Positions 34,475 through 46,017 of a stretch of DNA of 64,000 bases are shown piece by piece. This stretch comes from Oreohelix idahoensis (taxonomy: Eukaryota; Mollusca; Gastropoda; Stylommatophora; Oreohelicidae). How positions within the stretch are numbered: the first letter of the stretch is position 1; each line of letters starts with the position of its first letter. Made by a program: the position numbers and the translations under genes. The notes beneath the pieces were generated by a model. The model did no database searches. It had not been told where the DNA came from and saw nothing but the letters and a program-made list of their open reading frames with translations. The stretch is from the NCBI GenBank assembly GCA_024509875.1, contig JAMPIV010018984.1:1-64000 (forward strand), written 5' to 3'.

Positions 34475-34793
34475 TCCTCATGTTTGATTATCTTTGCACG
34501 TCAATGCAGCGCGAGGTCAGAAATCTATTTTAGTTCACATACACTGTAGGCCTGTTTTTTTCAGTCACGTAGTTCTCAGGTACTTTTTTTTGAATAGTGA
34601 GTCACGGGTCACGGATTAGCGATACACAGTGAAGTGGGGGATTTATTATGAACAGTACGCTGTGTCAGTGCTAACAAAATGTCAGGGCGACATTGAGCAC
34701 TCTTCTGGTTAAGAAAACGACGCCGTTGTCGGCCAACGTCTGCGGTGTGAACCAGGTTGTGGCAGGTTCGTTGACATTAATTTTGTTGTCTGC

Positions 34794-36522
34794 ATGGCTG
34801 AGAGGACGAAGATGTTGATGGCAGCCTGGGTAGCATTCATTTCAGCGTCTGACAAATTCAAGATAGAAGCAGAGAAAGAGATGAAGAAGATAGAAGCAGA
34901 GAAAGAGATGAAGAAGATAGAAGCTGACAAATTCAAGATAGAAGCAGAGAAAGAGTTGAAGAAAATTGAAGCTGACAGAGAAATAAATCTGAAGAAGATA
35001 GATAATGAGTCCAGGAAGCAGGATTCAGGTGGGAAAGAATTCTCACGTCCCTATAGACTACGGTTACCCAATTTTAATCAAGATTTGGACAGTATGGACG
35101 TGTATTTGGAACGTTTTGAAGCAGAAGTTTTGGCTTGGAAGATAAAGAAGGAGGAATGGCCTGTTCTGCTGGGAAATTTGCTTTCTGGATCTGCGTTAGA
35201 AACTGTGTATAGTATCCCTTTAATCGACAGAGCAAATTATGACATAGTCAAGGAGAGGTTGTTAAGGAAATTTCGTCTAACGGCGGAAGGGTATCGGGCT
35301 CGTTTCCGAGACGTGAGACCAAGCGTCAATCAGGATTTTGAGGATTTCATTGCAAAAAATTACTCAGCTATTAAATCGATGGATTGAGATGGAAGGTATT
35401 ACTAAAGACTTTGATGGGCTTTTCGACCTTATGTTACGGGACAAGGTATTGTCATCGTGTTCATCGGAGCTTATTGCGTTTTTCCAGGAACGCAAGCCCA
35501 AAAACATCGGTACGATGTCAGAATTAGGACACCAATACGTAACCGCGCATCCAGGAAAGGTCATACACAGGGAGAGTATCTCTGAGACTTTCTCAGCGAG
35601 TATAGGAAAGATTACTAGAAAACCTTACAATCAACATAGATCGAAGAGTGTCGATAGATTTGGCCCCAGAAGATTTAATTATGATAGACCCTACTTTCGA
35701 GGAGACAGATCTCCTGCACGGTATGACAATTATCGGGACCATAGATCACCGAGGAAGAAATGTAACTATCAATCTGATAGAAATCAATACAGATATATTG
35801 GAGACAGACAGGATAAGTACCTGCGGAATCAGATCCAGATAGATGCGCCAAACGAGCAGGAACAAAGACGATTTCGCAAAAGCTCACCTTACAAAAGAAA
35901 CAAATCCTTTGAGAAAAAGGAGTCAGACCGAGTAGTCAGACACTCTCCAAACAATAGTCCGAAAAAGGATAGCAATACTCAGCTACACTGTAGTCTATGT
36001 AATGGAACAGGGCATTTGGCAAAGGTCTGTGCTAATAATTCAGAACGAGTGAATTCGGCTTGCATATTAGAAACCTTTAACAATGAGAATTGCAAAGGGT
36101 GTAGGCCATTATTTGAACCAGACGGTAAGCCTATGCTTATCTGTGGTCACACTCTGCCTTGTCTCTCTTCTCTTGAAGAAAATGGTCATTTGGAATTGCA
36201 TCCAGGATTTGTGCAAAAGCAGGAGGTGTCTGTGTTGAGAGACACGGGCTGCACAACTATAGGAGTTCGTAGATCCTGCATTGACGACTCATGCTTGATA
36301 GGTAAGACAGCAAGATGTGTCACTTTCGGGGGTAACATTGAGTATTACCCTCTTGCCATTATTGAGGTGGACACACCCTTCATATCTGGTAGAGTACAGG
36401 CCTGCGTACTCGAAGCACCGATAGCGGATTTGATTGTGGGTAACGTGCAAGGTGTGCAGGAATGTACTCAGATGACATTAGGAAATGGATGGACAATCGT
36501 GTGCTTATGGCCAATGCGGTGA
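34794..36522 (+). pseudogene. gag: Gag and protease of element B
   Basis: Gag starts at ATG 34794. It has a coiled-coil with near-perfect internal repeats (DKFKIEAEKE, MKKIEAEKE, residues about 22-70), then capsid ('YRLRLPNFNQDLDSMDVYLE', 'AEGYRARFRDVRPSVNQDFE'). A frameshift near 35340-35390 moves to frame 35338-36522, which continues the capsid ('GITKDFDGLFDLMLRDKVLS'). A basic RNA-binding region rich in R/Y/D follows, then a zinc knuckle CSLCNGTGHLAKVC (C-x2-C-x4-H-x4-C, about 35989-36030). Next is the aspartic protease with active-site DTG in 'VLRDTGCTTIGV' and 'APIADLIVGNVQG', which stands for the conserved ILG motif. The protease is in the same frame as gag here. The integrase frame overlaps it by about 60 bases, so expression would need a shift, or another indel is hidden. 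Confidence 0.85.
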
Positions 36523-37879
36523 TTACTAGGGCACAGTCAAAGGCAGATGACGCATTAGAAGCGACGCATCATGAAGCTAAGACATCGGAATTGGTCACTG
36601 GAAGTCAGGATACACAGGTGTCGGACTTTATCCAGCACCAACGGTCAGACGGATCATTGCGCAAATTTTACAACTTTGCCGAGAGAGGTGATGTAAAGTG
36701 CACGAAGCTGGCCAGACATTGGTTCGAGCTCAAGAATAATGTTCTCACTAGGTGTTTCGCTAAGGGAGTACAAAATCAGCGCCAAGTGGTGGTACCGTGT
36801 AGTTTTAGAGCAAAAGTGTTAGAGGTTGCACATGACTCCCCTTTCGCGGGACACATGGGTGTGGCTAGAACGCGCCAGAGGGTGCTGTCACAATTCTATT
36901 GGCCATTGTTTAGCAAGGACATTAAACTATATTGTAGGTCCTGTAAGATATGCCAACAGATGAGGCATAAAGGCAGAACTCCCAAAGCTCCAGTGCAGGT
37001 TACGGACTTGTCAGTACGACCTTTCCAGAAAGTAGCGATTGATATTATAGGCCCCCTCTCGGTCACTTCAGACAGGGGATATCGTTTCATTTTAACCATG
37101 GTAGATTTGTGCACCAGGTGGCCGGAGGCGGTACCGATGAAGAGTATTACTTCACAAGCAGTTGCAGAGGCTTTGCAGATGTTGTTTTGCAGGTTTGGAT
37201 TTCCGGAAGAGATATTATCGGATAGGGGCCATCAGTTCATTTCGAAGGAGATGTCAGAAATCACTGGGCTGTTGGGTATTGCCCAAACATTTACGAGTCC
37301 ATATCACCTCAGTCAAAAACGGAGTTTGCGAGCGTTTTAACGGTGCGTTTATAAAACAAATGCTGGCAAAAGTGTGACCGCAGAATCTACCACAAGAATG
37401 GGATAGGTTACTCCAGCGGTCTGTTTGCCAATAGGGAGGCTCCCAAGAGAGTACAGGATTTTTCCCCTTTCGAATTACTGTATGGGCAAAAACCCAAGGG
37501 GACCGATGCACATATTGAAGGATTTATTAACTGGAAAATGTGCAAATAGCACCTCAGTTAGAGTTATGAGTATGTAGTGAGCCTCAGAGAACGTATTGTA
37601 AAAATCTGTTTGGTGGCACGTGATTGCTTGGCGGACTCGTTGGCACGGTATCGGAAATACGCAAATCGAAACTCCAAACTAGTATCCCCGGCTCCAGGTG
37701 AGGAAGTTTGGCTACTTTTACCAGCTAAAAAGGATCGCTTGAGTATTACGTGGCAAAGACCATTCAAGGTGGTTAAAAAAATGACAGATTTCGATTACCT
37801 AATTTCTGTCCGAAATAGGGAGAAGGTGTTTCATGTGAATATGCTGAGGCCATATGTAGAACGACCTGAGTCGTTGTGA
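36462..37879 (+). pseudogene. pol: Integrase of element B
   Basis: Three domains in order. Zinc-binding H2C2: 'HDSPFAGHMGVARTRQRVLS' then 'FYWPLFSKDIKLYCRSCKIC'. Catalytic core: Asp in 'VAIDIIGPL' (codon 37041), Asp in 'ILSDRGHQF' (37221), and Glu in 'NGVCERFNGAF' (37330) but in another frame, so the D,D35E triad is complete across a frameshift near 37305. C-terminal GPY/F-type domain at 37577-37879: 'EEVWLLLPAKKDRLSITW', 'PFKVVKKMTDFDYLISV' and 'KVFHVNMLRPY'. Stops occur between core and C-terminal domain (37378-37570). Integrase sits upstream of RT. Confidence 0.88.
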
Positions 37880-38119
37880 AAGCAGTCACAAGGGCAGCAC
37901 AGACTGAAGCAACAATGGCATGTACGGCAGTCATTGATGACACGGGAGATGAAAAAGGTGAAGGGAATATCCAGTTATCCCTCGTACCCCTGGTTCCTTC
38001 GGAGTCATGGAATATGGTGCGAATCGGGGATGACCTAACAGTAGAATAAAAGTCGGAAGTACAGATTATATTAACGGAGTTTAAGGGATGTCCTCACAGA
38101 TCTGCCAGGACGGACAGAC

Positions 38120-39392
38120 ATGATTTGTCATGATATCACTCTGACATGTGATCAGCCTATTAGGGTAAAAACCGTATCCATTGCCATGCATTTCAAATCA
38201 GCTGTCGAGAGAGAAATTGGTGACATGCAACGACTGGGGATAATTTCTCCGTTGATTCACCATATTCTTTTCCAATGGTTGTGGTTTGCAACAAGAACGG
38301 ATCTCTTCGTATATGCATTGACTTTCGGAGATTGAACAGCATTACCGTCGTTGACGCTGAACCAATACCTAATCAGGAAGATCTGTTAACACAACTCACC
38401 CACGCTACATATTTCAGCAAACTCGATCTGTCTAGAGGCTATTGGCAGGTACCCCTTGCGGAGGCTGCGAAACCTCTTACAGCATTTAGCACCCCCAAAG
38501 GATTGTTTCAGTTCAATGTCATGTGCTTTGGCTTAGTGAACGCGCCCGCCACATTTGTGAGGATGATGAGAAGATTGTTAGGGACATCGCCCATTTCAGA
38601 TATTATTACATATATCGACGATATATGTTTGTTTCATGAGTCATGGGAGGATCACATGATGGAGTTATCTTCCCTATTGCACTGTCTAAGGCAGCATAAT
38701 TTAAAGGCACGGCCGAGTAAAGTTTGCATAGGTTTTAAAGAGTTAAGTTTCTTAGGACATACTGTAGGTCATAAGCACCTGAAACCGGAAGATGTAACAG
38801 TTACAAAGATTTTACAGTTGCAGACACCTAAAACAAAAAAGCAAGTGAAAAGTCTAATTGGACTTGTGAATTTTTATCACAAGTTCATCCCTCAGTTCTC
38901 TTCCATTGCTCGTCCGGGATGCCAAATAGGGTCGTGTGGACACAAGATTGCGAGATAGCCTTATCTAGAATCAAGAGGGTGTTCTCTAGGAAACCCATCT
39001 TACTGATGCCAGATTTACGCAAACCCTTTGTTTTGCGGACAGAGCATCTTCTGTAGGAATTGGAGCTTGTTTAATGCAAAGGACCACCAGAGTACCTTAC
39101 ATACAGGGATGTATGTGCGTCGGAAGATGTTCCCGGCTGAGACTAGGTTACTCCACGATTGAAAGGGGTGGTGCTTGGCAATTGTGTGGGCAGTTTCAAA
39201 GTTGTCCTGATATTTGATAGGTGCACATTTTGTATTACAGACAGACCATCGACCACTCTCATTTTTACAGTCGTCGAAATCGACAAGCTCGAAATTAAAA
39301 CTCGTTGGGCTTCTTACTGCAGCAGTAAAAATTTACTGTTTTACCCTAGAGGGTAACCCCAACGTTGTGGCGGACAATCTGTCTCTTTTGTA
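38120..39392 (+). pseudogene. pol: Reverse transcriptase and degraded RNase H of element B
   Basis: RT motifs: 'LRICIDFRRLNSITVVDAEP', 'FSKLDLSRGYWQVPL', 'FGLVNAPATFVRMMRRLLG', catalytic YIDD in 'ITYIDDICLFH', and 'FLGHTVGHKHLKPED'. The thumb follows ('SLIGLVNFYHKFIPQFSS'). After a frame change at about 38925 RNase H remains only as pieces: 'KPILLMPDLRKPFVLRT' (38988-39040), 'DHRPLSF' (39246), and 'NPNVVADNLS' (39357) near the end. Several stops interrupt it. The upstream fingers (38120-38280) are in a different frame from the palm. Confidence 0.87.
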
Positions 39393-39592
39393 GAATGATT
39401 GTTTTTTTTTTCTTGGATTTTTCCCCCACACGATGTTTCAGTGAGTATGCAAGATATGTGAAAGACAAGAAGGATATGAATGTATACTTGGCTCAAAAGC
39501 TGGATGTTGGGTGTTTGGAGTGGCCCAGGCGCCTTCCAAAAGAAAAAAAAAAAAATCTTTTTTTTTCCGGGGGGGGGGGGGGGGGGGTGTAG

Positions 39593-40099
39593 TAGAGTGG
39601 GGAGTAGATGTCACAGCGTGATTAACACAGCTGTGGACTGGCGGTGCTCCGCTGGGGGTGGGTACATAATGTCAGTCGGGTGTGAGAGGTGTTCTCATAC
39701 ACTTAACTTAACAACACGAAACTGCGAGGTCAGCAGGTCAGGGGTGAATGCAAGGGGCGTTCTGATTGGGCAGTGAAGGAAGGGAGAGAGTAGGGTGAGA
39801 ACGACGAGGTTTTGGAGATGATGGCCGGGACTCGTATTGTCGAATGCAAGAGGATATTTAGTTGTGAGAAGATAAGGCATTTCGGTTATCTGAGATTTTC
39901 ATCAATGTGTTACACTTTGCTAACTACATATATTGTTGTGATTTTGTGGTGATAATTATTTGAATACATTAGACAGAGCTGGGAACATTGCTAGTGTTCG
40001 TTATTATTTGAATGCGTGCCACTCCACCCCTCTGTCTCTAATGTGTATATTTTTGAGGACTAAGGCATATGTGTATTTAATACAAAATACTCTGTGTCA
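39593..40099 (+). repeat. Polypurine tract and 3' LTR of element B
   Basis: A purine-rich tract, agagtggggagtaga (39594-39608), directly precedes the 3' LTR (39609-40099). A run of about 18 G (39571-39588) lies just upstream and may be unreliable sequence. Confidence 0.9.
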
Positions 40100-40104
40100 T
40101 GGTT

Positions 40105-42808
40105 GTAAAACTAAAAGAAGGAGAAACCATAGTCAACCTGGTCATAGTGTATGGGCCAAATGAGGATGAGAGAGCAGAGGTCAAGGAGGAATTCTTCGAG
40201 CTGCTTCAAAGGACAGTGGATGACTGCCTAGATGAAGTTATTATGCTCGGAGATTTTAATGCCAGAGTTGGAAATGACCATGCTAGATGGGGTGGAGTTA
40301 TCGGAAGATATGGAGAAGATACTCTCAATGACAATGGAAAGCGACTCCTTAGATTCTGCAGTGAGCAGAATATGATCATTACAAACACAAAGTTCCCCCA
40401 TAAGCGCATACATGCATACACTAGATGTGAACCAACCAAGAATGAGAAGTCAGTGATCGACTATGCCATTGTTCGGAGAAGCTCATTCAGATATGTCCGA
40501 GATGCAAGAGTCTGGAGGGGGCCAGAGATTGGAAGTGATCACTACCTGCTAACAATCAAACGAACAACTGAAAGAGTTGCTCAGCCTAGGAACTGCCCAA
40601 CATCACGCAAGAAACCAAGTAAACGAGCAGGAGAAATGAGCATTAGGACCTACAAGCTGAGAGAGCCAGAAATTAAGACCAGATATCAGGGGCTTATTGC
40701 TACAGCAGTGAGCAACACAGAAGAACGAACTGATGACTTGGAAACCCTCTGGAATAAATTCAAGGATATCATAAAGACAGCTGCTGCAGAAGCATGCGGT
40801 GAAGTCCGACTTGGGAACCAGAGAAAGAGGACACCTTGGTGGACAGAGGAAGTCAAAGAGAAAATAAGAGAGAAGAAAATGGCATGGAAACAATACTTAG
40901 GAGCTAAAAAACAACAGGACAAATGGAAAAATATAGAGAATATGTGACACTCAGAACAGAAGCAAAGAACAAAGTGCTAGCAGCAAAACAGAAGTCCTGG
41001 GAAGAATTTGGAGAAAAGCTAGAAAAAGATGCACAAGAAAACCAGAAATTGTTCTATAAGACCCTAAATAACATGAATAAAAAAAAACAATGCCCTCTCA
41101 AATTTATAAAGGACAAGCAAGGCAAATTGCTTACTGCCCCGAAGGAAGTAATGGAAAGATGGAAAGAATATTTCTCAGAACTCCTGGATGGTGAGCATGA
41201 TGAAGCATCAGAAATGATAACCACTGACACAGAAGAGAAAACCAATGATGGTGAAGATGACATAAAGATGGAAGAACTGAGGGCAGCACTAGAGAAAATC
41301 AAGATGGGCAAAGCAGCAGGGCATGATGGTATAACACTAGAAATGGTTAAGTACATGGGAGCATCAGGCGACCTATTACTCTTAAAGGTCCTACAGGCAG
41401 CATGGTGCAACAAGACCATACCAAAGGATTGGGAGATTGCCATCATAACACCAATTTTCAAAAAGGGTGACAATCGACAATGTGGAAACCATAGAGGCAT
41501 ATCCCTTCTCAGTGTCCCTGGTAAAATCTACTCTAGAATCCTAGAGCAGAGACTCCGACGCCTAGCTGAGCCACAATTGGATGAGGTCCAGTGCGGATTC
41601 CGAGCAAACCGAAGTACTCAAGACCTAATCTTCACACTCAGACAGCTGAGTGAAAAGGCCCTTGAGTATAAGAGTGAGATCCATCTTTGTTTCATAGATC
41701 TGGAAAAAGGCGTTTGACAGGGTCCCCTGGAGCAAACTTTGGGACTGTTTGGCAAGGAAGAATATTCCAGCACCTCTGATTCATGCTATACAGAGCTTCT
41801 ACAAGTCTTGCAGAAATTATGTGAGGACAGCAAACCATAAGTCAGAAGAGTTCAGGACCACCACTGGTGTAAGACAAGGTGATATCCTATCACCTTACCT
41901 CTTCATACTCCTTATGGACGATGTCATCAAGGCATGTAAGGAGAGAACAAGAAAGTATTCAGTGGGGTACTGGAAGATGAGACAGGTCTATATTTCGGAG
42001 CTGGCATTTGCTGATGATGTTGCCCTGATTGCTAAATCAGAGGCACATCTCCAATCCAACCTGCAAGTCTGGAAGGAAGAGCTGGAGAAGAGAGGGATGG
42101 TCATAAGCAGCTCTAAAACAAAATCCATGGTGATATCACGAGAAAGAAGACATCAGATTAAGCTGGGAGAACAGGTCCTGGAGCAGGTCGACCACTTTTA
42201 AATATCTCGGAGCTATTATAGACCGAAAGGGAGGCATCAAAGAAGAGTTGGCCACTCGAAAAGCAGCAGCGGCTGGGAGACTTTTTCAGGCCATAAATCG
42301 TGGATTCCTCAGCAAGAAAAGAGGTTGGTAAGAAAACGAAGATGGCTGTATACCGCTCCACCTATGTCCCAGTCTTGACATATGGATGCGAGTCTGTGGG
42401 CAATGACTACAACCCACAAAAAGCCAGATCCAAACCTCAGAAATGAGGTATCTGAGGAAAGTGGTTGAAGTAACAAGAAGAGACATGGTCCGCAACCAGA
42501 CGATCCGTCAAGGCCTAAAATCCCATCCGCTGCAGACCCAAAAATAGAACAGTCCCAACTAAGATGGTTTGGCCATGTCTGCAGAATGGGAGAAGATCGG
42601 CTACCACGACAAGCATGGGAAACAAAGAGCCAGGGATCCAGACCTCCAGGACGACCCAGAGTCCGCTGGGGAGGACAACATTAGACAATCTTTGAAGGAC
42701 CGAGGACTAGAATGGAACCAGGCCAGGAAGAAGACAGCTGATAGAATGGTCTGGCGCTCTCTCTTCCAAACCTCTACACCTCACGGTAGAAGGGGAACGA
42801 CTAAGTAA
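40105..42808 (+). pseudogene. LINE C4 endonuclease C-terminus and reverse transcriptase
   Basis: Continues the endonuclease: 'VNLVIVYGPNEDE', 'VIMLGDFNARVG' (Asp and Asn), 'SVIDYAIVRR' and 'EIGSDHYLLTI' (SDH). RT: 'GKAAGHDGITLEMVKYMG', 'NHRGISLLSVPGKIYSRILE', 'GFRANRSTQDLIFTLRQLSE', 'FIDLEK', 'GVRQGDILSPYLFILLMDDV', and catalytic FADD in 'LAFADDVALIAKSE'. C-terminus: 'GHVCRMGE' and 'GRPRVRW'. Compared with C2, it has frameshifts near 40930 (GG/A run), 41706 (A5), 42197 (T4), 42416 (A5), 42540 (A5) and 42667 (G4), all in short homopolymers. The normal stop codon TAA (42806-42808) lies inside the (AAGT)n tail. This supplies RT for target-primed integration. Confidence 0.92.
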
Positions 42809-42833
42809 GTAGTAAGTAAGTAATTTCATAATA

Positions 42834-43214
42834 TTTATCTTCAATCTCCAGCTTTGTTCTCGACTAGAAAGAAAGCTCGTAACCTTACATATTTCCTTAA
42901 GAAGTTGCATTTGATTAACAGACTAGTAATTAAATGTCGAAAACGAAATGCGAAGCATTAAATTATGTAACATGTTTTATGACGCATTTTGTGCACCGTA
43001 AGTTTCTGAAAACGGTGAACGATAAAGGGTCGGTGGTTTGTTATGGTAAAACAAGAAACACAAACAATGTGTTTTGACTTTACCGAGGTAATGATGTATA
43101 TCGGGAATGCACGCAATAGAGAAGGTTAATACATAGAATAACAATCCACCAGAGTTCTAAATGTTTACGAAGGCAAATAAAGACAGAGAAATATGAGCTT
43201 GTAAGCAGAAGTGG
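42834..43214. other. No recognisable gene
   Basis: AT-rich spacer between the LINE C4 duplication and the 83-bp array. Confidence 0.4.
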
Positions 43215-43863
43215 CCGTATAGTAGAAGGGGCTGTGGTCTGTAGTAGTAGATGCGTGAGTTTGTAGCAGTAACTAGTAGATTAGATTTGACGTCGAGTAA
43301 TTTAGTAGAAGGGACTGTCGTCTGTAGTGGTAAATGCGGGAGTTTGTAGCAGTAACTTGTAGATATGATGTCTTCTTCTTCTTCCGTCCTTAGCCACCGA
43401 CCGTCAAAGCAGTCAGTGGCCATTACGCCTAGTGGCGTCTTAGGGCAACAGTAGATAGGTTTTCTTTGCCTTTGTTTCCCATCACGCCTATTGGCGTCTT
43501 TAGGGCAACGGCAAATCAATCCATTTGCTGTTGTTTCCGTAATCGAAGTGACTGGCAAACGGGTGATCAGCCCGTTGGAGATATGATGTAACGCTGAGTA
43601 TTTTAGTAGAAGGGGCTATTGTCTGTAGTAATAGATGCGTGAGTTTGTAGCAGTAACTTGTAGATAAGATGTAACGCTGAGTATTTTAGTAGAAGGGGCT
43701 ATTGTCTGTAGTAATAGATGCGTGAGTTTGTAGCAGTAACTTGTAGATAAGATGTAACGCTGAGTATTTTAGTAGAATGGGCTATAGTCTGTAGCAGTAG
43801 ATGCGTGGCCTTGTGTAAATACCGAGGGTGTCTGAAGCGACACAGAAAGAACAGGACTACTAC
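43215..43863 (+). repeat. 83-bp tandem array split by LINE tail D3
   Basis: 'tagtagaa(g/t)gg' starts at 43220, 43303, 43604, 43687 and 43770. The spacing is 83 each time except where D3 is inserted; removing 218 bases (D3 plus one duplication) makes that interval 83 too. A further diverged unit occurs at about 44406-44480, beyond the 34-bp array. Confidence 0.93.
43372..43578 (-). mobile_element. LINE family D 3' end, rearranged copy D3
   Basis: Minus-strand tail of family D with (AAG)n at the 43372 side and 11-bp duplications agatatgatgt (43361-43371 and 43579-43589). Inside, the 'ttgccctaa-gacgcc' segment occurs twice (43440s and 43500s), so this copy carries an internal tandem duplication rather than the normal upstream coding sequence. 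Confidence 0.88.
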
Positions 43864-43864
43864 A

Positions 43865-44276
43865 GGTTTTGGCACGTCGAGCCAGGTGACTAAGATGAGG
43901 TTTTGGCACGTCGAGCCAGGTGACTAAGATGAGGTTTTGGCACGTCGAGCCAGGTGACTAAGATGAGGTTTTGGCACGTCGAGCCAGGTGACTAAGATGA
44001 GGTTTTGGCACGTCGAGCCAGGTGACTAAGATGAGGTTTTGGCACGTCGAGCCAGGTGACTAAGATGAGGTTTTGGCATGTCGAGCCAGGTGACTAAGAT
44101 GAGGTTTTGGCACGTCGAGCCAGGTGACTAAGATGAGGTTATGGCATGTCGAGCCAGGTGACTAAGATGAGGTTATGGCACGTCGAGCCAGGTGACTAAG
44201 ATGAGGTTATGGCATGTCGAGCCAGGTGACTAAGATGAGGTTATGGCACGTCGAGCCAGGTGACTAAGATGAGGTT
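43865..44276 (+). repeat. 34-bp tandem array, about 12 copies
   Basis: Unit: aggttttggcacgtcgagcc followed by aggtgactaagatg. Variants 'ttatggc' and 'gcatgtc' cluster in the right third. The array sits between units of the 83-bp repeat. Confidence 0.96.
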
Positions 44277-44280
44277 TTGC

Positions 44281-45389
44281 AGAAGCTGGCAAGCTTATCA
44301 TGCTAAACATATCGCCGCGAAAACCAGCACTGCATGAGCCAGCGACTGTTTTGAATAAATTTCATGTGTGACCATCTGTAGATGGGTCTTAATGCTCCTA
44401 TGGAACCTATGGAGAAAGAATAGTAGATACGTGAGTTTGTAGCAGTAATTTGTTAATGAAATGTTACATCGAGTACTTCAGTCAGGCTTTGTTGGTTTCT
44501 GCCACTTCCCAAGTGTGGGAAGTCGTCGCTTCCAATGTATCCATTTTACTATCCCTTACCTAGTAATGCTAGCCGCGGAACAGCAATAGTGATAATTATT
44601 TAGTCTGGAATCTAATGGTATCGATTAAGGTCTAACGATGTGTGGAACGAACGAATGAACTTTATTATCAAATGGTTGAGAATGTGGTAGCTTTTGTTGT
44701 TGTTGTTTAACTAAGGGTGCTGAGCTTCTCGCTCTTTTGCAGCCAATACCCAGTTGAAAACTCCTTCGTATTATATACACTGTAGATCTAGGCTTTTCCT
44801 GTGGCTTTTCTGTCATTCCGAAACGCGTTGAGTTTAAGTCATGAGTTCCAGTTTCTCCAGCTTGGCTTGCATTTAAAGGATAGTCACATTTGGTCCTCAA
44901 TTAGCAGGAAGAAGTACGTGGCATACTGTGCATTCCTTGCCATCCAAGGAGGTTCTCCAAATATGCAGAGCTTAAATACTGTGCTCTGGTTCTGTGCTCT
45001 CCCGAGAAATTGTCACGTCCTGCACAGAGCCACTTCTCATCTCCCCCTGCCTATCTTGAGTCCATAGTCAGAACCTGCTGCATGCAGCCAACCAGGTAAA
45101 AGCCATAGTTACATCTGGGGCTCAAGTGACTCCTCCAAGCTTAGAGTGCAATGCTGGGTTCTCAGCACGTTTCACCACAGGGGGAATCCCTGAAACTGTG
45201 TGGATGATTTCAAAAGTCAATGTGTGTGTAATTAGCCTCAAAGACAGAGGTTCACTTCCACATATGTATAATATAGCATTGTGCTTAGCTGGTGGTCATA
45301 TAAGGACAACTCCAGATATACCTTCAAACATATAAAATGTGGTGTGTGTAAGAATATGTCCTTTATACTTACTTTGCTTACTTTACTTT
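44281..45389. other. No recognisable gene
   Basis: Apart from the 83-bp relic at 44406-44480, ORFs here (for example 44801-45067) resemble nothing I know. A (TTG)n stretch lies at 44694-44708. Confidence 0.4.
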
Positions 45390-45640
45390 TTCCGTTCACG
45401 CTACTTGAAGCGTAGTTGGGAGTTAAAACTGTCCAAGTATGTCACGTTGGTCACGTGTTGTTGTCCGATGTCTGTGATCATGTCTATCCATCTTCCCGTG
45501 CCCAGAAATGACAACTTCTGCTGGTGTAGGCGTTATGTAGATTATCGAGCTCCATTCTCATGAGGTATCCTAAACACTTTATTTTTACTGTCTCTCTCTA
45601 TATGTCCTTCTTCTGTCTCGCTTATTATACCGTATTCATT
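45390..45640 (-). pseudogene. LINE family I, 3' end fragment I2
   Basis: The minus strand reads 'FLGTGRWIDMITDIGQQHVT' and 'YLDSFNSQLRFK', like the end of I1 ('GQPRSRWIDNITDIL'). Upstream in the same orientation is 'VFRIPHENGA'. Highly degraded. Confidence 0.5.
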
Positions 45641-45704
45641 CATTCTCGCACGTATTTTAAATAATAAAGTTGAAGTTAAAAGCGGGGACAATAGAAAGCA
45701 ATAA

Positions 45705-45785
45705 GAGACACACTACTTTTGTTGTGCACGTTCACACTACTTTTGTTGTGCACGTTCACACTACTTTTGTTGTGCACGTTCACAC
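45705..45785. repeat. 24-bp tandem repeat, three copies
   Basis: The unit acactacttttgttgtgcac followed by gttc is repeated three times. Confidence 0.92.
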
Positions 45786-45918
45786 CTGCTAGATGTTATT
45801 ATATTTCTACCTTATTAAATTCTTCCTCATTTTTCTCCCTTTGCGCTCGTTAAGGGACGAACGAACTTTATTTTCCAGAAAGGGGAATTGGGCACGCAGG
45901 CCCATTTAACATTCTGCC

Positions 45919-45920
<2 letters not shown>

Positions 45921-45955
<35 letters not shown>
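45921..45955. repeat. (TC)n microsatellite
   Basis: CT repeat of about 17 units. Confidence 0.9.
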
Positions 45956-45957
<2 letters not shown>

Positions 45958-46017
45958 TGGTTACTGGATCCTTTCATCCCCACACGTACTTTAACCATTA
46001 ATTTTAAAGGCATGCTT

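Larger units (their letters stand above)
33971..40099 (+). mobile_element. Gypsy LTR retrotransposon B (Gmr1-like), inside LINE C4
   Basis: Two LTRs (483 and 491 bp, about 98% identical) starting tgtcacagcg and ending ctgtgtca, with 5-bp duplication tggtt at 33966-33970 and 40100-40104. Between them lie a primer-binding site, coiled-coil gag, zinc knuckle, aspartic protease, integrase, RT and RNase H, in that order. Integrase precedes RT, as in element A. All ORFs are broken by frameshifts, but the near-identical LTRs show a recent insertion. Confidence 0.95.
33505..42820 (+). mobile_element. Full-length RTE-type LINE C4, interrupted by Gypsy element B
   Basis: Flanked by the 13-bp sequence taatttcataata (33492-33504 and 42821-42833). 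The left end is the G+C-rich 5' UTR ('ccaatgccggtcccaagccc'); the right end is the (AAGT)n tail. Without the LTR element B and its duplication the LINE is about 3.18 kb, typical for RTE. It encodes APE endonuclease and RT in one protein, now in several frames. Related copies in the window: C1, C2 and the miniature at 22229. Confidence 0.93.

Noticed and set aside
43861..44280. CRISPR-like regular array (34-bp units)
   Set aside because: The units are contiguous without spacers and the setting is eukaryotic; it is an ordinary minisatellite.
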